Of a stretch of 64,000 nt of DNA, positions 51,089 to 60,214 are shown piece by piece (position 1 is the stretch's first letter; the number at the start of each line of letters is the position of its first letter). Position numbers and translations under genes: made by a program. The notes beneath the pieces were generated by a model that saw only the letters and a list, made by a program, of their open reading frames with translations, was not told the DNA's origin and did not search any database. The stretch covers positions 1,116,001 through 1,180,000 of the forward strand of contig CBDEVI010000002.1 of assembly GCA_965243625.1 (NCBI GenBank), given 5' to 3'. Origin of the DNA: JAJECS01 sp965243625 (GTDB lineage Bacteria > Chloroflexota > UBA11872).

Positions 51089-51916
51089 CTAGGTACTCAC
51101 CGCGGGTTCCGCGCCGGCCGGGCCGTCAGCCTCCTCCGGCTCATCCTCAGGCGCGGCCACGCGGGCCAGCACCACTCCAATCTCATACAGCGCGTAGACC
51201 GGCACCGCCACCGATAGCTGGGTGAAGGGGTCCGGCGTGGGCGTGATGACGGCAGCCAGGATCACAATCGCGACGATGGCGTAGCGGCGGTACTTGCCCA
51301 GGGTGCTCGCCTTCACGACGCCGATCTTTGCCAGCGCAAAAATGAAGAACGGTGTCTCGAAGGCAATGCCAACCGCCAGCAGAATGCGCAAGACGAATGT
51401 GACCCAGGTCGCGACGGTGAACTCCGTGGCAATCGATCTCGGCGCGAATCCCGCCAGAAACCCAACCGTGAAGCGCAAGACCACGAACCACGCGAACGCC
51501 GCACCGATGAGAAACGCGACCGCGATCGCCGGAATGCTCAAGTACAGCCAGCGCTTTTCATGCTCATAGAGACCCGGCGCCACATACGCCAGAACCTGAT
51601 ACAGCACGATGGGACTGGCGATGCCCAAGCCGACGATGATTGAAATCATGAAGAACGTGAAGAGGGTTTCCGTGGGGGAAATCTGCTGCAAGATGGCGCC
51701 GCGCGGCAGCGGATACTGCACGACCTCGAACACGAAATCCTTAAACGGCCAGACGATCAGGCTGGCCACGATGACGGCCAGCACGGCAATGGTGAGTCGG
51801 GTGCGCAGCTCCTGGAGGTGCTCGCGCAGCGTCATCACGCCGCCGAGTTCCGCCTGCGAGTCCTGCGACTCTTCCTCGGGATCCTGCGGGGGTTCGGCAG
51901 GTCGGTCCGCGTCCAT
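51089..51916 (-). CDS. tatC: Sec-independent translocase subunit TatC
   Basis: Core receptor of the twin-arginine export pathway (about 275 residues, six transmembrane helices). The conserved N-terminal motif MTLREHLQELRTRL and LYEHEKRWLYL are visible, followed by ITPTPDPFTQLSVAVPVYALYEIGVVL, the family C-terminal signature. Acidic stretches at both ends (DPEEESQDSQAE and PEDEPEEADGPAG) are extra. The ATG at 51916 is preferred to TTG at 51922. It is the last gene of the long minus-strand operon; tatA/tatB are not adjacent. Confidence 0.94.
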   Translation of the reverse strand: MDADRPAEPPQDPEEESQDSQAELGGVMTLREHLQELRTRLTIAVLAVIVASLIVWPFKDFVFEVVQYPLPRGAILQQISPTETLFTFFMISIIVGLGIASPIVLYQVLAYVAPGLYEHEKRWLYLSIPAIAVAFLIGAAFAWFVVLRFTVGFLAGFAPRSIATEFTVATWVTFVLRILLAVGIAFETPFFIFALAKIGVVKASTLGKYRRYAIVAIVILAAVITPTPDPFTQLSVAVPVYALYEIGVVLARVAAPEDEPEEADGPAGAEPAVST

Positions 51917-51931
51917 AGTCAAGCCTACCGC

Positions 51932-52363
51932 CTAAGACGCCGGCGAGTCCGCCTGTCGCCTCACGTGAGTTCCTAGCGCACCGTTGACCAGACGCCGCCC
52001 GCCCTCGGTGCAGTACTGCTTGGCTAGCTCCACCGCCTCGTTGATCGCCACCGCCGGCGGCACGCGCCCAGAGTCAATCTCGGTGATGCCGATGCGCAGA
52101 ATAGCCACCTCGAGCTGGGCCATCTGGGCAATGGGCCATGCGGGGGCCAACTCGCTGATTGTCGCATCCAGGTCACCCAAACGCGCCGCGACCTCCTGGA
52201 CCAGGGTCTCGGCGTAGGCCCGCGCGTCAGCCGCCAGGCCCAGCTCGTGCTGTCGCGACGCGAAGAGGTCCAGCGGATCACCGCCGCGCATCGACGCTTC
52301 GAACAGCAGGCGCATGGCAGCTTCGCGGGCGGCGCGTCGGTCGCGGCGCGGGCGTGCAGCCAC
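51932..52363 (-). CDS. nusB: Transcription antitermination factor NusB
   Basis: A 143-residue all-helical protein that joins NusE (S10) on boxA RNA in rRNA antitermination. The segments RRAAREAAMRLLFEA, MAQLEVAILRIGITEI and PPAVAINEAVELAKQY match the family, and the Arg-rich N-terminus is the RNA-binding face. The start is GTG two bases after the accC stop, so it is cotranscribed with accC. Confidence 0.93.
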   Translation of the reverse strand: MAARPRRDRRAAREAAMRLLFEASMRGGDPLDLFASRQHELGLAADARAYAETLVQEVAARLGDLDATISELAPAWPIAQMAQLEVAILRIGITEIDSGRVPPAVAINEAVELAKQYCTEGGRRLVNGALGTHVRRQADSPAS

Positions 52364-52365
52364 CG

Positions 52366-53724
52366 TTAGGCCGTTACGCCGTCCACCCGGTCATGCAGGG
52401 CTTCGACATATCCGACGTCGTAGGTACCTTCGGCGAACTGCGCGTCATCCAGCACGGCCTGGTGAAAGGCCAGGTTGGTCGCCGGGCCCTCGATCATCGT
52501 CTCGGCCAGGGCGCGACGTGACCGATCGACCGCCTCCGCACGCGTCTCGCCCCACACGATGAGCTTTGCCAGCAGCGAGTCGTAGAACGGTGGCACCTCA
52601 TAGCCGGCGTACACGTGCGTGTCCACACGCACCCCGTAGCCACCGGGAAAGTGCAGCCGCGCGATCCGCCCGGAGTCCGGGCGAAAGTCGCGCGTCGGAT
52701 CTTCGGCCGTCAAGCGAAACTCGATTGCATGGCCGTTGCGGCCCACGTCCGCTTGGGAAACGCCGAGCGACTCGCCGCCGGCGATACCGAGCTGCGCGGC
52801 AACCACGTCAAGACCGGTGATCGCCTCGGTGATGGGGTGTTCCACCTGAATGCGCGCGTTGGCTTCCATGAAGAAGAAGTCACCGCTCGCGTCGACCAGG
52901 AACTCGACGGTGCCCGCGCTGTGGTAGTTGAGCACCTGCATCAGCCGCACCGCGGCCTGCGTGATGTTGTCGCTCAGACCATGCGGCAGATTGGGCGCCG
53001 GAGCTTCCTCGATCAGCTTCTGATAGCGGCGTTGTATCGAGCACTCGCGATGCCAGGCGTGCAGCACGGTTTCGCCGTCGCCGATTACCTGCACCTCGAC
53101 GTGACGGGGCGACTCGATCAGTTTTTCGACGTAGAGGTCGCCGCTGCCGAACGAAGCGCGCGCCTCGGCTTGCGCCAGTGAAAGCAGCCCGGTCAACTCG
53201 TCGGGATCGGCAACCGGTCGGATGCCGCGCCCCCCGCCGCCGGCCGCCGCCTTGAGCACCACCGGGAACCCGATTTCCCGCGCGACTTCACGCGCATGGG
53301 TGGCGTCGCGCACCGGCTCCTCGGACCCAGGCACGACCGGTAGACCCGCCGCCACCGCCGCCGCACGGGCCTGAACCTTGTCGCCCAACGCCCGAATGGT
53401 GTCGGGGGCCGGTCCCACGAACGTCAGGTTGTAGCGGGCGCACACCTCGGCGAAGTAGGCATTCTCAGCCAGGAACCCGGCGCCGGGGTGGACCGCGTCG
53501 GCGCCGGTGTTGAGCGCGGCGCCGATGATGTTAGGGACGTTCAGATAGCTCGCGCTCGAAGCCGCGGGACCGATGCACACCGACTCATCTGCAATTCGCA
53601 CCGGAAGACTGTCCGCATCGGCCTCCGAGTAGATGGCCACGGTTTCAATCCCGAGGTCGTGACACGCCCGAATGACACGCACCGCCATTTCGCCGCGGTT
53701 GGCCACCAGCACTTTTTCAAGCAC
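52366..53724 (-). CDS. accC: Biotin carboxylase subunit of acetyl-CoA carboxylase
   Basis: Carboxylates the biotin on AccB using ATP and bicarbonate (452 residues, full length). Domains are in order: the N-terminal KVLVANRGEMAVRVIRACHD, the ATP-grasp with its glycine loop KAAAGGGGRGI, catalytic EANARIQVEHPITE (metal-binding Glu and Asn), and the C-terminal domain with GIAGGESLG and LTAEDP. It lies six bases after fabG and ends two bases before nusB. Its partner accB is about 8 kb away in the other fatty-acid cluster. Confidence 0.95.
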   Translation of the reverse strand: MLEKVLVANRGEMAVRVIRACHDLGIETVAIYSEADADSLPVRIADESVCIGPAASSASYLNVPNIIGAALNTGADAVHPGAGFLAENAYFAEVCARYNLTFVGPAPDTIRALGDKVQARAAAVAAGLPVVPGSEEPVRDATHAREVAREIGFPVVLKAAAGGGGRGIRPVADPDELTGLLSLAQAEARASFGSGDLYVEKLIESPRHVEVQVIGDGETVLHAWHRECSIQRRYQKLIEEAPAPNLPHGLSDNITQAAVRLMQVLNYHSAGTVEFLVDASGDFFFMEANARIQVEHPITEAITGLDVVAAQLGIAGGESLGVSQADVGRNGHAIEFRLTAEDPTRDFRPDSGRIARLHFPGGYGVRVDTHVYAGYEVPPFYDSLLAKLIVWGETRAEAVDRSRRALAETMIEGPATNLAFHQAVLDDAQFAEGTYDVGYVEALHDRVDGVTA

Positions 53725-53730
53725 TCGGCG

Positions 53731-54495
53731 TCATCCCATGTGGAGGCCGCCGTCGATCGTCATGACCTGCCCGGTGATATAGGAGGCGTCGCTGGATGCC
53801 AGAAACGCGACCGCGCCCGCAACGTCGTCGGGCGTGGCGAAGCGCCCCAGCGGGATGCGGTCGATGATCCACTTGCGAAGCTCTCCCTCCAGGTCATCGG
53901 TCAGCGGGGAGATGACGAATCCCGGCGCGACGGCATTCACCGTGATCCCGCGAGCGGCCACCTCGCGCGCCAGCGCAAGGGTGAAACCGACCAACCCGGC
54001 CTTGGCGGCGGCGTAGTTCGTTTGACCGGCGTTGCCTCCGGTGCCGGCCACCGAGGAGATGTTGATGATCCGCCCGTCGCGCTGCCGCAGCATGCCTCGC
54101 ACCGCCCGCCGGGAGCAGGCGAAGGCCGAGCGCAGATTCGTGCGAATCACGTCGTCCCAGTCCTCGTCCCGCATCCGCATCAGCAGCGAGTCGCGAATGA
54201 TGCCGGCGTTGTTGATGAGCACGTCCAGGCCACCAAGGACCCGGATCGCCTCGTCCACGACGTGGTTGGCGCCCTCGGTGGTCGAAAGCTCACCCCCAAC
54301 GATTACCGCCGAGCCGCCCGCATCCTGGATTGACGAGGCGAGCTCTCGCGCCTTGGCCTCGTTGCGGTTGTAGTGCAGCACCAGACGCGCACCCTCGGCC
54401 CCCAGGCGACGCGCGTACGCCTCGCCCAGCGCGCCCGAGGCCCCCGTGATCAACGTCCGCCGATCGGTCAGGCGGCCAGCTATGGGGTCAGACAT
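53731..54495 (-). CDS. fabG: 3-oxoacyl-ACP reductase
   Basis: A 254-residue short-chain dehydrogenase that reduces 3-ketoacyl-ACP with NADPH. Cofactor loop TGASGALGEAYARRL, then VLINNAGIIRDSLLMRM, the catalytic Ser in ISSVAGTGG and Tyr/Lys in TNYAAAKAGLVGFT, and C-terminal FVISPLTDDLEG are all FabG-like. The ATG at 54495 overlaps the fabD stop by eight bases. The position between fabD and accC strongly supports the fatty-acid role over other SDR functions. Confidence 0.93.
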   Translation of the reverse strand: MSDPIAGRLTDRRTLITGASGALGEAYARRLGAEGARLVLHYNRNEAKARELASSIQDAGGSAVIVGGELSTTEGANHVVDEAIRVLGGLDVLINNAGIIRDSLLMRMRDEDWDDVIRTNLRSAFACSRRAVRGMLRQRDGRIINISSVAGTGGNAGQTNYAAAKAGLVGFTLALAREVAARGITVNAVAPGFVISPLTDDLEGELRKWIIDRIPLGRFATPDDVAGAVAFLASSDASYITGQVMTIDGGLHMG

Positions 54496-55480
54496 TGCGC
54501 AGTTCCTTCGCCGCGGCGTCGGCCGAATCAGCATCGTAGACGTTGAGCAGGGAAACGTCTTGCCTTGCGCGGCGCAGCATGCTCGTCAGCAGGCCCTTGT
54601 GCCCGAATTCCACGATGTGGGTCACGCCCAGCGCACCGAGTGTGCACACACCGCGCCACCACTGCAACGGGGCCGCCACGTGCTCGGCAAGTTCCACGCG
54701 CAACTCGGCGGCCGTGTGCAGCGGCTGGCCATCCATGTTGGCGATGACCGGAATCTTGGGATCCGTGAGCGGCGCGGCCAGCAGGCGCTCGCGCATCACA
54801 TCGCGTGCCGGCAGCATGGCAGCCGTGTGAAACGCCCCGGAGACGTCCAGCGGCACCACCCGCCGCGCACCGGCCGCCTTCGCCGCCTCGGGAAGCTCAT
54901 CCAGCGACGCCAGATCTCCGCCAACCACCACCTGGCCCGGCGTGTTGATGTTGGCAACGGAGAGATAGCTCCCCGGCACACGCGCGCGAATCTCGGCCAC
55001 GACGGTTTCCGTCTGATCCGGATCCAGACTCAGGACGGCGCTCATGCGTCCCGGCCGGTGCGCCGCGGCCTGCTGCATGGCCTCTCCTCGCGCGGCGACC
55101 ATGGCCATCGCGGTGCGGGTGTCGAGCGACCGGGCGACGGCAACGGCGGCCCACAAGCCCACGCTGTGCCCGGCCAAGGCGCGCACGGGAAGGGAGTGGC
55201 CGTCGCTGGGCTCGTCGTGACGCAGGGCCTCGCCAAAGGCGGCAAACGCCGCCAGGGCCACGGCCACGACGGCCGGCTGCTGCACGCGGGTTGGGTGCAA
55301 CGCCTCGTCGGGACCGTGAAAGCAAAGCGCGGCCAGATCATCGCCAAAGGCCGAGTTGGCGGCGGCAAATACCTCGCGCGCAGCGCCGGATCGGGCAAAG
55401 AGGTCCGCCCCCATCCCGGCCGCTTGGGCGCCCTGTCCCGGAAAGACGTAGGCAATCCCTGGCTCGCCGACGGCCGTCAC
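54488..55480 (-). CDS. fabD: Malonyl-CoA-ACP transacylase
   Basis: Transfers malonyl groups from CoA to ACP (330 residues). The opening IAYVFPGQGAQAAGMG is the family signature. The nucleophile elbow reads LAGHSVGLWAAVAVA (GHSxG), the His is in DVSGAFHTAAM, and IANMDGQPL near the C-terminal end is also conserved. The start is GTG or ATG-type immediately after rpmF (15 bases). Cotranscribed with fabG. Confidence 0.94.
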   Translation of the reverse strand: MTAVGEPGIAYVFPGQGAQAAGMGADLFARSGAAREVFAAANSAFGDDLAALCFHGPDEALHPTRVQQPAVVAVALAAFAAFGEALRHDEPSDGHSLPVRALAGHSVGLWAAVAVARSLDTRTAMAMVAARGEAMQQAAAHRPGRMSAVLSLDPDQTETVVAEIRARVPGSYLSVANINTPGQVVVGGDLASLDELPEAAKAAGARRVVPLDVSGAFHTAAMLPARDVMRERLLAAPLTDPKIPVIANMDGQPLHTAAELRVELAEHVAAPLQWWRGVCTLGALGVTHIVEFGHKGLLTSMLRRARQDVSLLNVYDADSADAAAKELRNV

Positions 55481-55495
55481 CGCCGCCCGCGCCCG

Positions 55496-55696
55496 CTACC
55501 GATACTTGGCAGCCTGCTCGCTCGGCTCAACGACCACCGTGCCGCGCAGATTGCCGCACACCAGGCAGATGTGATGGCTTCGCATCAGCGCGTGACAGGT
55601 TGGACAGCGCACCAGGGTCGGGCTGGCAACGCGGATTTGATTTCGGCGACGGCGGCGGCGCGAGCGCGTCAGCCGTCGTTTAGGTTGAGCTCCCAT
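55496..55696 (-). CDS. rpmF: Ribosomal protein L32
   Basis: A 66-residue large-subunit protein. The basic N-terminal tail (KRRLTRSRRRRRRNQIR) is followed by a zinc ribbon with CPTC and CLVCG cysteine pairs, so this is the zinc-binding form. Located between DUF177 and fabD, as in many bacteria where rpmF leads into the fatty-acid genes. Confidence 0.93.
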   Translation of the reverse strand: MGAQPKRRLTRSRRRRRRNQIRVASPTLVRCPTCHALMRSHHICLVCGNLRGTVVVEPSEQAAKYR

Positions 55697-55705
55697 AGGC
55701 TCCCA

Positions 55706-56227
55706 TTATCCCTTAGTTCCCGGCATATCAGGAAACATTGTGGCGCGGAGCTCCGCCAACCGGCTCCAGCGCGGATCGATCGCGGCCTCGGCGGGCTCTT
55801 CGGAGCGTTCCAATCCGGGACACTCGGGCCGGCAAACCGGCATCAGCGGCAACGCGGCAATCAGGCCCTCGGCCAGGAACGGCGTGAGATCGAGGTTGTG
55901 CTGATCGTCGAGCGGCCACACGGCCTCGAGACCCGATTCCTCGGTCGCAGCCCCGTCCGGGTCGATCAGGAACTCGCCGTCAGCCTCGAAGCGCAAGGTC
56001 TGCCGGGCAGGCTCCAGGCAGCGCGCGCACGGTTGCTCGACGGACGCCTCGAACTCGCCGGATGCGTGGATGGCGCCACTCAGGCGCACCAGACGCACCC
56101 GGCCCGCCACCGAGGTGGCCAATTCGGCGACGTTGAGCGCCTCGGGCGGCGCCAGGACGTCGTACGACCGGCTGGTCCCGGGCGGCTCGCGCACGAATGC
56201 CGCGACGTTGAACACGAAGTCGTTCAC
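55706..56227 (-). CDS. DUF177 (YceD-like) protein
   Basis: A 173-residue member of the DUF177/YceD family, which is nearly always next to rpmF and is implicated in 23S rRNA or 50S maturation. The diagnostic VEQPCARCLEP (CxxC) in the middle is present, and a second pair, CRPECPGLE, lies further on. The GTG at 56227 (VNDFVFNVAAFV) matches the usual family start; the open frame extends to 56293 but that portion overlaps the preceding gene. Spacing to rpmF is nine bases. Confidence 0.9.
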   Translation of the reverse strand: MNDFVFNVAAFVREPPGTSRSYDVLAPPEALNVAELATSVAGRVRLVRLSGAIHASGEFEASVEQPCARCLEPARQTLRFEADGEFLIDPDGAATEESGLEAVWPLDDQHNLDLTPFLAEGLIAALPLMPVCRPECPGLERSEEPAEAAIDPRWSRLAELRATMFPDMPGTKG

Positions 56228-56249
56228 GATGACCAGAGGGGTGAGCGGC

Positions 56250-56732
56250 CTAGACGGTCTCTTCGTCGCCGAGTTCGGTGATACCGGCGGCATCCTCGTC
56301 GAGCGCCGAAATGCCCCGGCGAATGCTCGCCAGGTGCGAAATCAGGCGGTGCTCGATGTCGCGCAGCATGTTGAGCGCGTAGACGTCCATTTCCTCCCGC
56401 GACGCCTCGGTGCGCTCTTCCGCCGCCTCGATGATTTGCTCGGCCCGCGCTTCGGCCTGGCGGACGATCTCCTCGTCGCGCAGCATTTGATCGGCCTGCT
56501 CACGCGCCTGCTGGATGATCTGCTCGGCCTCCATCTGCGCCGATTGCGGAATCTGCTCGCGTTCCCGCAGCACCCGCCGCGCCTCCCGGACTTCTTCCGG
56601 AATGCGAATGCGCATTTCGTCGACGATCTCCAATAGCGCGCGCTCGTCCATCACGATGCGACGCATCATCGGCACGCGCTGGGCAGCAGTCACCAGGGCC
56701 TCGAGACGTTCGATCAGGTTGATGAGATCGAT
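56250..56732 (-). CDS. Coiled-coil DivIVA/SepIVA-like protein
   Basis: A 160-residue, highly charged helical protein. After a short N-terminal segment with RRIVMDERALLEIVDEMR, the middle (about residues 55-130) is a long Glu/Arg/Gln/Ala coiled coil of the type annotated 'ATP synthase subunit b-like' or DivIVA. The gene order coaD / coiled coil / DUF177 resembles actinobacterial SepIVA, a septum and polar-growth factor. The first GTG (56693) would cut off IDLINLIERLEALV, which resembles the SepIVA opening. The only good ribosome-binding site, AGGAGG at 56747-56742, is nine bases before an ATC codon at 56732, so an ATC start is proposed. Confidence 0.7.
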   Translation of the reverse strand: MDLINLIERLEALVTAAQRVPMMRRIVMDERALLEIVDEMRIRIPEEVREARRVLREREQIPQSAQMEAEQIIQQAREQADQMLRDEEIVRQAEARAEQIIEAAEERTEASREEMDVYALNMLRDIEHRLISHLASIRRGISALDEDAAGITELGDEETV

Positions 56733-56738
56733 GGCTAG

Positions 56739-57230
56739 CTACCTCCTCGGCGACGCATCGCCGTATTTCGCGGCCACGGCCGTGGCAACGTTTGCCGGCA
56801 CAAACGGCGCCACGCTTCGGCCCAGGGCACCGATCTCCCGCACCAACGACGAACTGACGTAGGCATGCTCGGGCGCTGAGAGGAAGAACACCGTATCCAA
56901 CTCCGGCGCCAGACGGCGATTCATCGCCGACAGCGCAAATTCATACTCAAAGTCAGACACCGCTCGCAGCCCGCGCACCAATACGCTCGCTCCAATGTCC
57001 CGCGCAAAGTCTACCGTGAGTCCCCGATAGTCGCGCACCGAGACGTTGGGCAAGTGTGCGGTTGCCTCCCGCACCAGCGTGACCCGTTCCTCGGTGGAAA
57101 ACAGCGTGCGCGATTCCGGCTGTTCGTAAACCCCGGCCACGACTTCGGCGTGACATGCCGCGCTGCGCGCGATGAGGTCTAAGTGTCCGTTGGTCGCCGG
57201 GTCGAATGTGGCAGCAAAAAGCGCCCGCAT
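56739..57230 (-). CDS. coaD: Phosphopantetheine adenylyltransferase
   Basis: Fourth step of coenzyme A synthesis: joins AMP to 4'-phosphopantetheine (163 residues). The nucleotidyltransferase motif TNGHLD follows ATFDPA (His16). The second motif VSSSLVREIGALG carries the Ser/Arg signature, and VRGLRAVSDFEYEFALSAMN is highly conserved. Its stop TAG lies within the ribosome-binding region of the next gene. CoA and ACP phosphopantetheine are both used by the fatty-acid genes downstream. Confidence 0.95.
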   Translation of the reverse strand: MRALFAATFDPATNGHLDLIARSAACHAEVVAGVYEQPESRTLFSTEERVTLVREATAHLPNVSVRDYRGLTVDFARDIGASVLVRGLRAVSDFEYEFALSAMNRRLAPELDTVFFLSAPEHAYVSSSLVREIGALGRSVAPFVPANVATAVAAKYGDASPRR

Positions 57231-57260
57231 ATGGCAAAGCCGCTGGGGATGCGAGCGCGA

Positions 57261-57851
57261 TTATAGCGACGTTGGCTCGTTGCCGGACTTTCCATGGCTC
57301 AATCGACAATAGATGGCAAAAGCTCCGTCGCCATGACGCCGGATCTTCCACACGTGCCATGCTGGCGGAGGCTCGGGCACGGCGCGCCGCGCGCTGAATT
57401 CAGCAACAATCAAGCCATCGGCGGCCAGGACGCCCGGCTGAGCCAGCCGGCCCATGAGCGGAGTCCATGGGTCATCGGCGTAGGGCGGGTCCGCCAGGAT
57501 CATCCCGTAAGGCCCCCCTTCCGCCAGGTCGGCGCGGAGCACATCGGCGCGCTCGACGCTGGCGGCAGGTTCCAGCTCGAGCCCGCGAAGATTGGCGCGA
57601 ATAACCGCGCACGCGCGGGAGTCGCGCTCGATGAATCGCACGTACTCAGCGCCGCGGCTGAGCGCCTCGATCCCAAAGGCGCCCGAGCCCGCATAGCAAT
57701 CCATGACCCGCGGCGGCGGTGGGGCGCCCAGGGAATCGAAGACGGCGGCCCGGAGACGATCGATCGTCGGCCGCGTGCCCGGCGGGACCTGGATGCCGCG
57801 CCCGCGCAGCTCACCGGCGACGACCCGGAGCCCGCGTCCCCTGGATGCCAC
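57261..57851 (-). CDS. rsmD: 16S rRNA (guanine966-N2)-methyltransferase RsmD
   Basis: A 196-residue SAM-dependent methyltransferase. The conserved opening LRVVAGELRGRGI and TRPTIDRLRAAVFDSLG is the RsmD signature. The SAM loop is DCYAGSGAFGIEAL and the catalytic motif is ILADPPYADD (DPPY). The neighbour coaD downstream is a classical rsmD partner. Start is GTG. Confidence 0.93.
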   Translation of the reverse strand: MASRGRGLRVVAGELRGRGIQVPPGTRPTIDRLRAAVFDSLGAPPPPRVMDCYAGSGAFGIEALSRGAEYVRFIERDSRACAVIRANLRGLELEPAASVERADVLRADLAEGGPYGMILADPPYADDPWTPLMGRLAQPGVLAADGLIVAEFSARRAVPEPPPAWHVWKIRRHGDGAFAIYCRLSHGKSGNEPTSL

Positions 57852-57886
57852 TCAGGTTTGGCCGCGGGAGCCTACGGGCCGGACGC

Positions 57887-60211
57887 CTAGCTCCATTCGC
57901 TCTCCTGGAGCATCGACTGAACGGCAGCCGCGAGCGGGCCGTGCTCCGGGCGCTCGAGCTCCGGGTCGGCCTGGATGAGGGCTTCGGCATCCTCGCGGGT
58001 CCGCCAGATCATCTCCATGTCGCTCACGCTCGCGAACTTAAAGCTGGTCAACCCGTGCTGACGCGTGCCCAAGATATCGCCGGGGCCACGCAGCTCGAGG
58101 TCGCGCTCGGCGAGCTCGAAGCCGTCGTGAACGTTCTGGAGGATGCGCAGCCGGGCGTTTTCCGTGGCGTCCGTGGTGTCGCTCAGCAGCAGGCAATGGC
58201 TCTGCTGCCCGCCGCGTCCGACGCGCCCGCGCAACTGGTGCAGCTGCGACAGCCCGAAGCGCTCCGCGCCTTCGATCATGATCACGCTGGCCTGCGGGAC
58301 GTCGATGCCGACTTCCACGACCGCCGTGCCGACGAGGATCTTCACCTCGCCGTCCCGAAAGGCCCGCATCACCGCATCCTTGGCCTTGGCGCTCAGGCGC
58401 CCGTGCAGGAGTCCGATGGCGTGCGCGAGATCGGGATAGACCTGCGTGCTGAGACGCTCGAACTCATCCTTGGCGGAGCGAACCTGGAGCGATTCCGACT
58501 CCTGGATCAGCGGACAGATCACGAATGCCTGGCCGCCGGCTTCCACCTGCTGACGCAGGAAGGCGTAGGCGTCGGCCCGCCGCGATTTCGGCACCCAGGC
58601 CGTACGCACCGGTTTCCGACCGCCGGGCATCTCGCGAATCGACGTGACATCCAGGTCGCCGTAGAACGTCAGCGCCAGGGTGCGCGGAATGGGGGTGGCG
58701 GTCATGGCCAGCAGATGCGGGTTGTAGCCCTTGGCCCGAATCTCTCCGCGCTGCTGCACGCCGAAGCGATGCTGCTCGTCCACCACAGCGAGGTTCAGGC
58801 GGGCGAACCGCGCGCTTTGCTGGATGAGCGCCTGCGTCCCCACCACCACGCCGATTTCACCGGCGGCCACCTCACGCCAGAGCCGTCGCTTGGTCGCGGC
58901 GGGAATGCCGCCGCTGATGCGCTCGACGCGCACCCCCAGCGGCTCCAGCAGGTCGCCGAGCGTCTGCGTGTGCTGCTCGGCCAACACCTCGGTTGGCGCC
59001 ATCATGGCGCCCTGCCAGCCGGCACGGCACACCGCAAACAGCGCGCCGGCGGCCACGGCGGTCTTGCCCGAGCCCACGTCGCCCTGCACGAGCCGGCTCA
59101 TGGGAGTGTCGCGGCGCAGATCGGTGAGCACCGCCGCCAGCGCCGCGCGCTGATCCTCCGTGAGCTTGAAGGGCAGCCTGGCGCCGAAGTCCGCCATCGC
59201 GTCGCGGTCGAACTCAATCGGCCGGCCGGGCTGAGAGTCACGCCAGCGCCCGCGGTGCGTGAGGATCGCGAGCTGGTAGACCAACAGCTCGTCAAACGCG
59301 AGGCGCGCCATCGCCGCGTCGGCGCTGACCGCTGAGTCCGGCCGGTGCATCATCACCACCGCGTCCGCAATTCCAGGCAAGTCGCGGTGCTGCCGCAGCG
59401 CGTCCGGCAGCGGGTCGTCCAAGAGGTGGGCGTGCGAATCCACGGCCGCGGACACCCACCGCCGCAGCTGGCGCTGCGTGACCCCCGCGGTCAACGGGTA
59501 AACCGGGACCAAGCGGCCGGCGTGTAGCCGCTCCGCTGCGTCCAACTCGTACTCCGGACTCGTCAGCTGCAGCCCGTGCTGGCCGTAGTCCACGCGCCCG
59601 GCAAGCGCCACGTTGGGCCGCCCGGAGAGCGTGTTCGCGAGGTAGGGCTGGTTGAACCAGACGGCAGTGATCTGGCCGGACTCGTCCTGCAAGACCGCCT
59701 CGGTGATGCTGAGGCGTCGGGTCCGCGCGCGTCGCGAGGCGACGTCCACGATCGACCCGACCAGCGTCACGTCTTCACCGGCGTTGACGTCGGCGATGGG
59801 CACCGTGGCGCTGTGGTCGATGTAGCGATGCGGGGCATGTCGCAGCAAATCGCCGACCGTTGAGACCCCCAGGCTGCGCAGCCGCTTGGCCGCCGTGGCT
59901 CCGATCCCCCACAGCTCCGAGACCGGATCGTCCAAGCTGCCCGATGGTTTCGGCGTGACGTCTGTGGTCAGCAGCGGCAGCACGGTTTCGATCAAGTGCT
60001 GCCGCGTGGCGGGCTTCAGCGATGAGTATTTCGAAAGGCGGCGCAGCGCGGCGGCAACGTCCGGTGGCAAGTCACCGAGATCGCGCTCGAGCAAGCGCGA
60101 GAGCCCTTCGGTCGCAGCGGTGTCCCGGTGCCCGGAACGCTGCTCCGCGCGCAGGATTTCCGCAATCCGCTCGACCATCCCCTGCGCGGTCGGCGCGCCG
60201 GCGCCACTCAC
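57887..60211 (-). CDS. recG: ATP-dependent DNA helicase RecG
   Basis: Branch-migration helicase that rewinds stalled replication forks (774 residues). An N-terminal helical region precedes the OB-fold wedge domain (VTLVGSIVDVASRRAR), then Walker A QGDVGSGKTAVAAGAL, the DEAD-type VVDEQHRFG, TATPIPRTLAL, and the C-terminal RecG motifs GRVGRGGQQSHCLLLS and ELRGPGDILGTRQHG. Starts with GTG three bases after the DAK2 gene ends. Confidence 0.95.
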   Translation of the reverse strand: MSGAGAPTAQGMVERIAEILRAEQRSGHRDTAATEGLSRLLERDLGDLPPDVAAALRRLSKYSSLKPATRQHLIETVLPLLTTDVTPKPSGSLDDPVSELWGIGATAAKRLRSLGVSTVGDLLRHAPHRYIDHSATVPIADVNAGEDVTLVGSIVDVASRRARTRRLSITEAVLQDESGQITAVWFNQPYLANTLSGRPNVALAGRVDYGQHGLQLTSPEYELDAAERLHAGRLVPVYPLTAGVTQRQLRRWVSAAVDSHAHLLDDPLPDALRQHRDLPGIADAVVMMHRPDSAVSADAAMARLAFDELLVYQLAILTHRGRWRDSQPGRPIEFDRDAMADFGARLPFKLTEDQRAALAAVLTDLRRDTPMSRLVQGDVGSGKTAVAAGALFAVCRAGWQGAMMAPTEVLAEQHTQTLGDLLEPLGVRVERISGGIPAATKRRLWREVAAGEIGVVVGTQALIQQSARFARLNLAVVDEQHRFGVQQRGEIRAKGYNPHLLAMTATPIPRTLALTFYGDLDVTSIREMPGGRKPVRTAWVPKSRRADAYAFLRQQVEAGGQAFVICPLIQESESLQVRSAKDEFERLSTQVYPDLAHAIGLLHGRLSAKAKDAVMRAFRDGEVKILVGTAVVEVGIDVPQASVIMIEGAERFGLSQLHQLRGRVGRGGQQSHCLLLSDTTDATENARLRILQNVHDGFELAERDLELRGPGDILGTRQHGLTSFKFASVSDMEMIWRTREDAEALIQADPELERPEHGPLAAAVQSMLQESEWS

Positions 60212-60214
60212 GCG

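Noticed and set aside
54446..56281. A 611-codon plus-strand frame across fabD, rpmF and DUF177
   Set aside because: It spans several real genes on the other strand and shows no domain.
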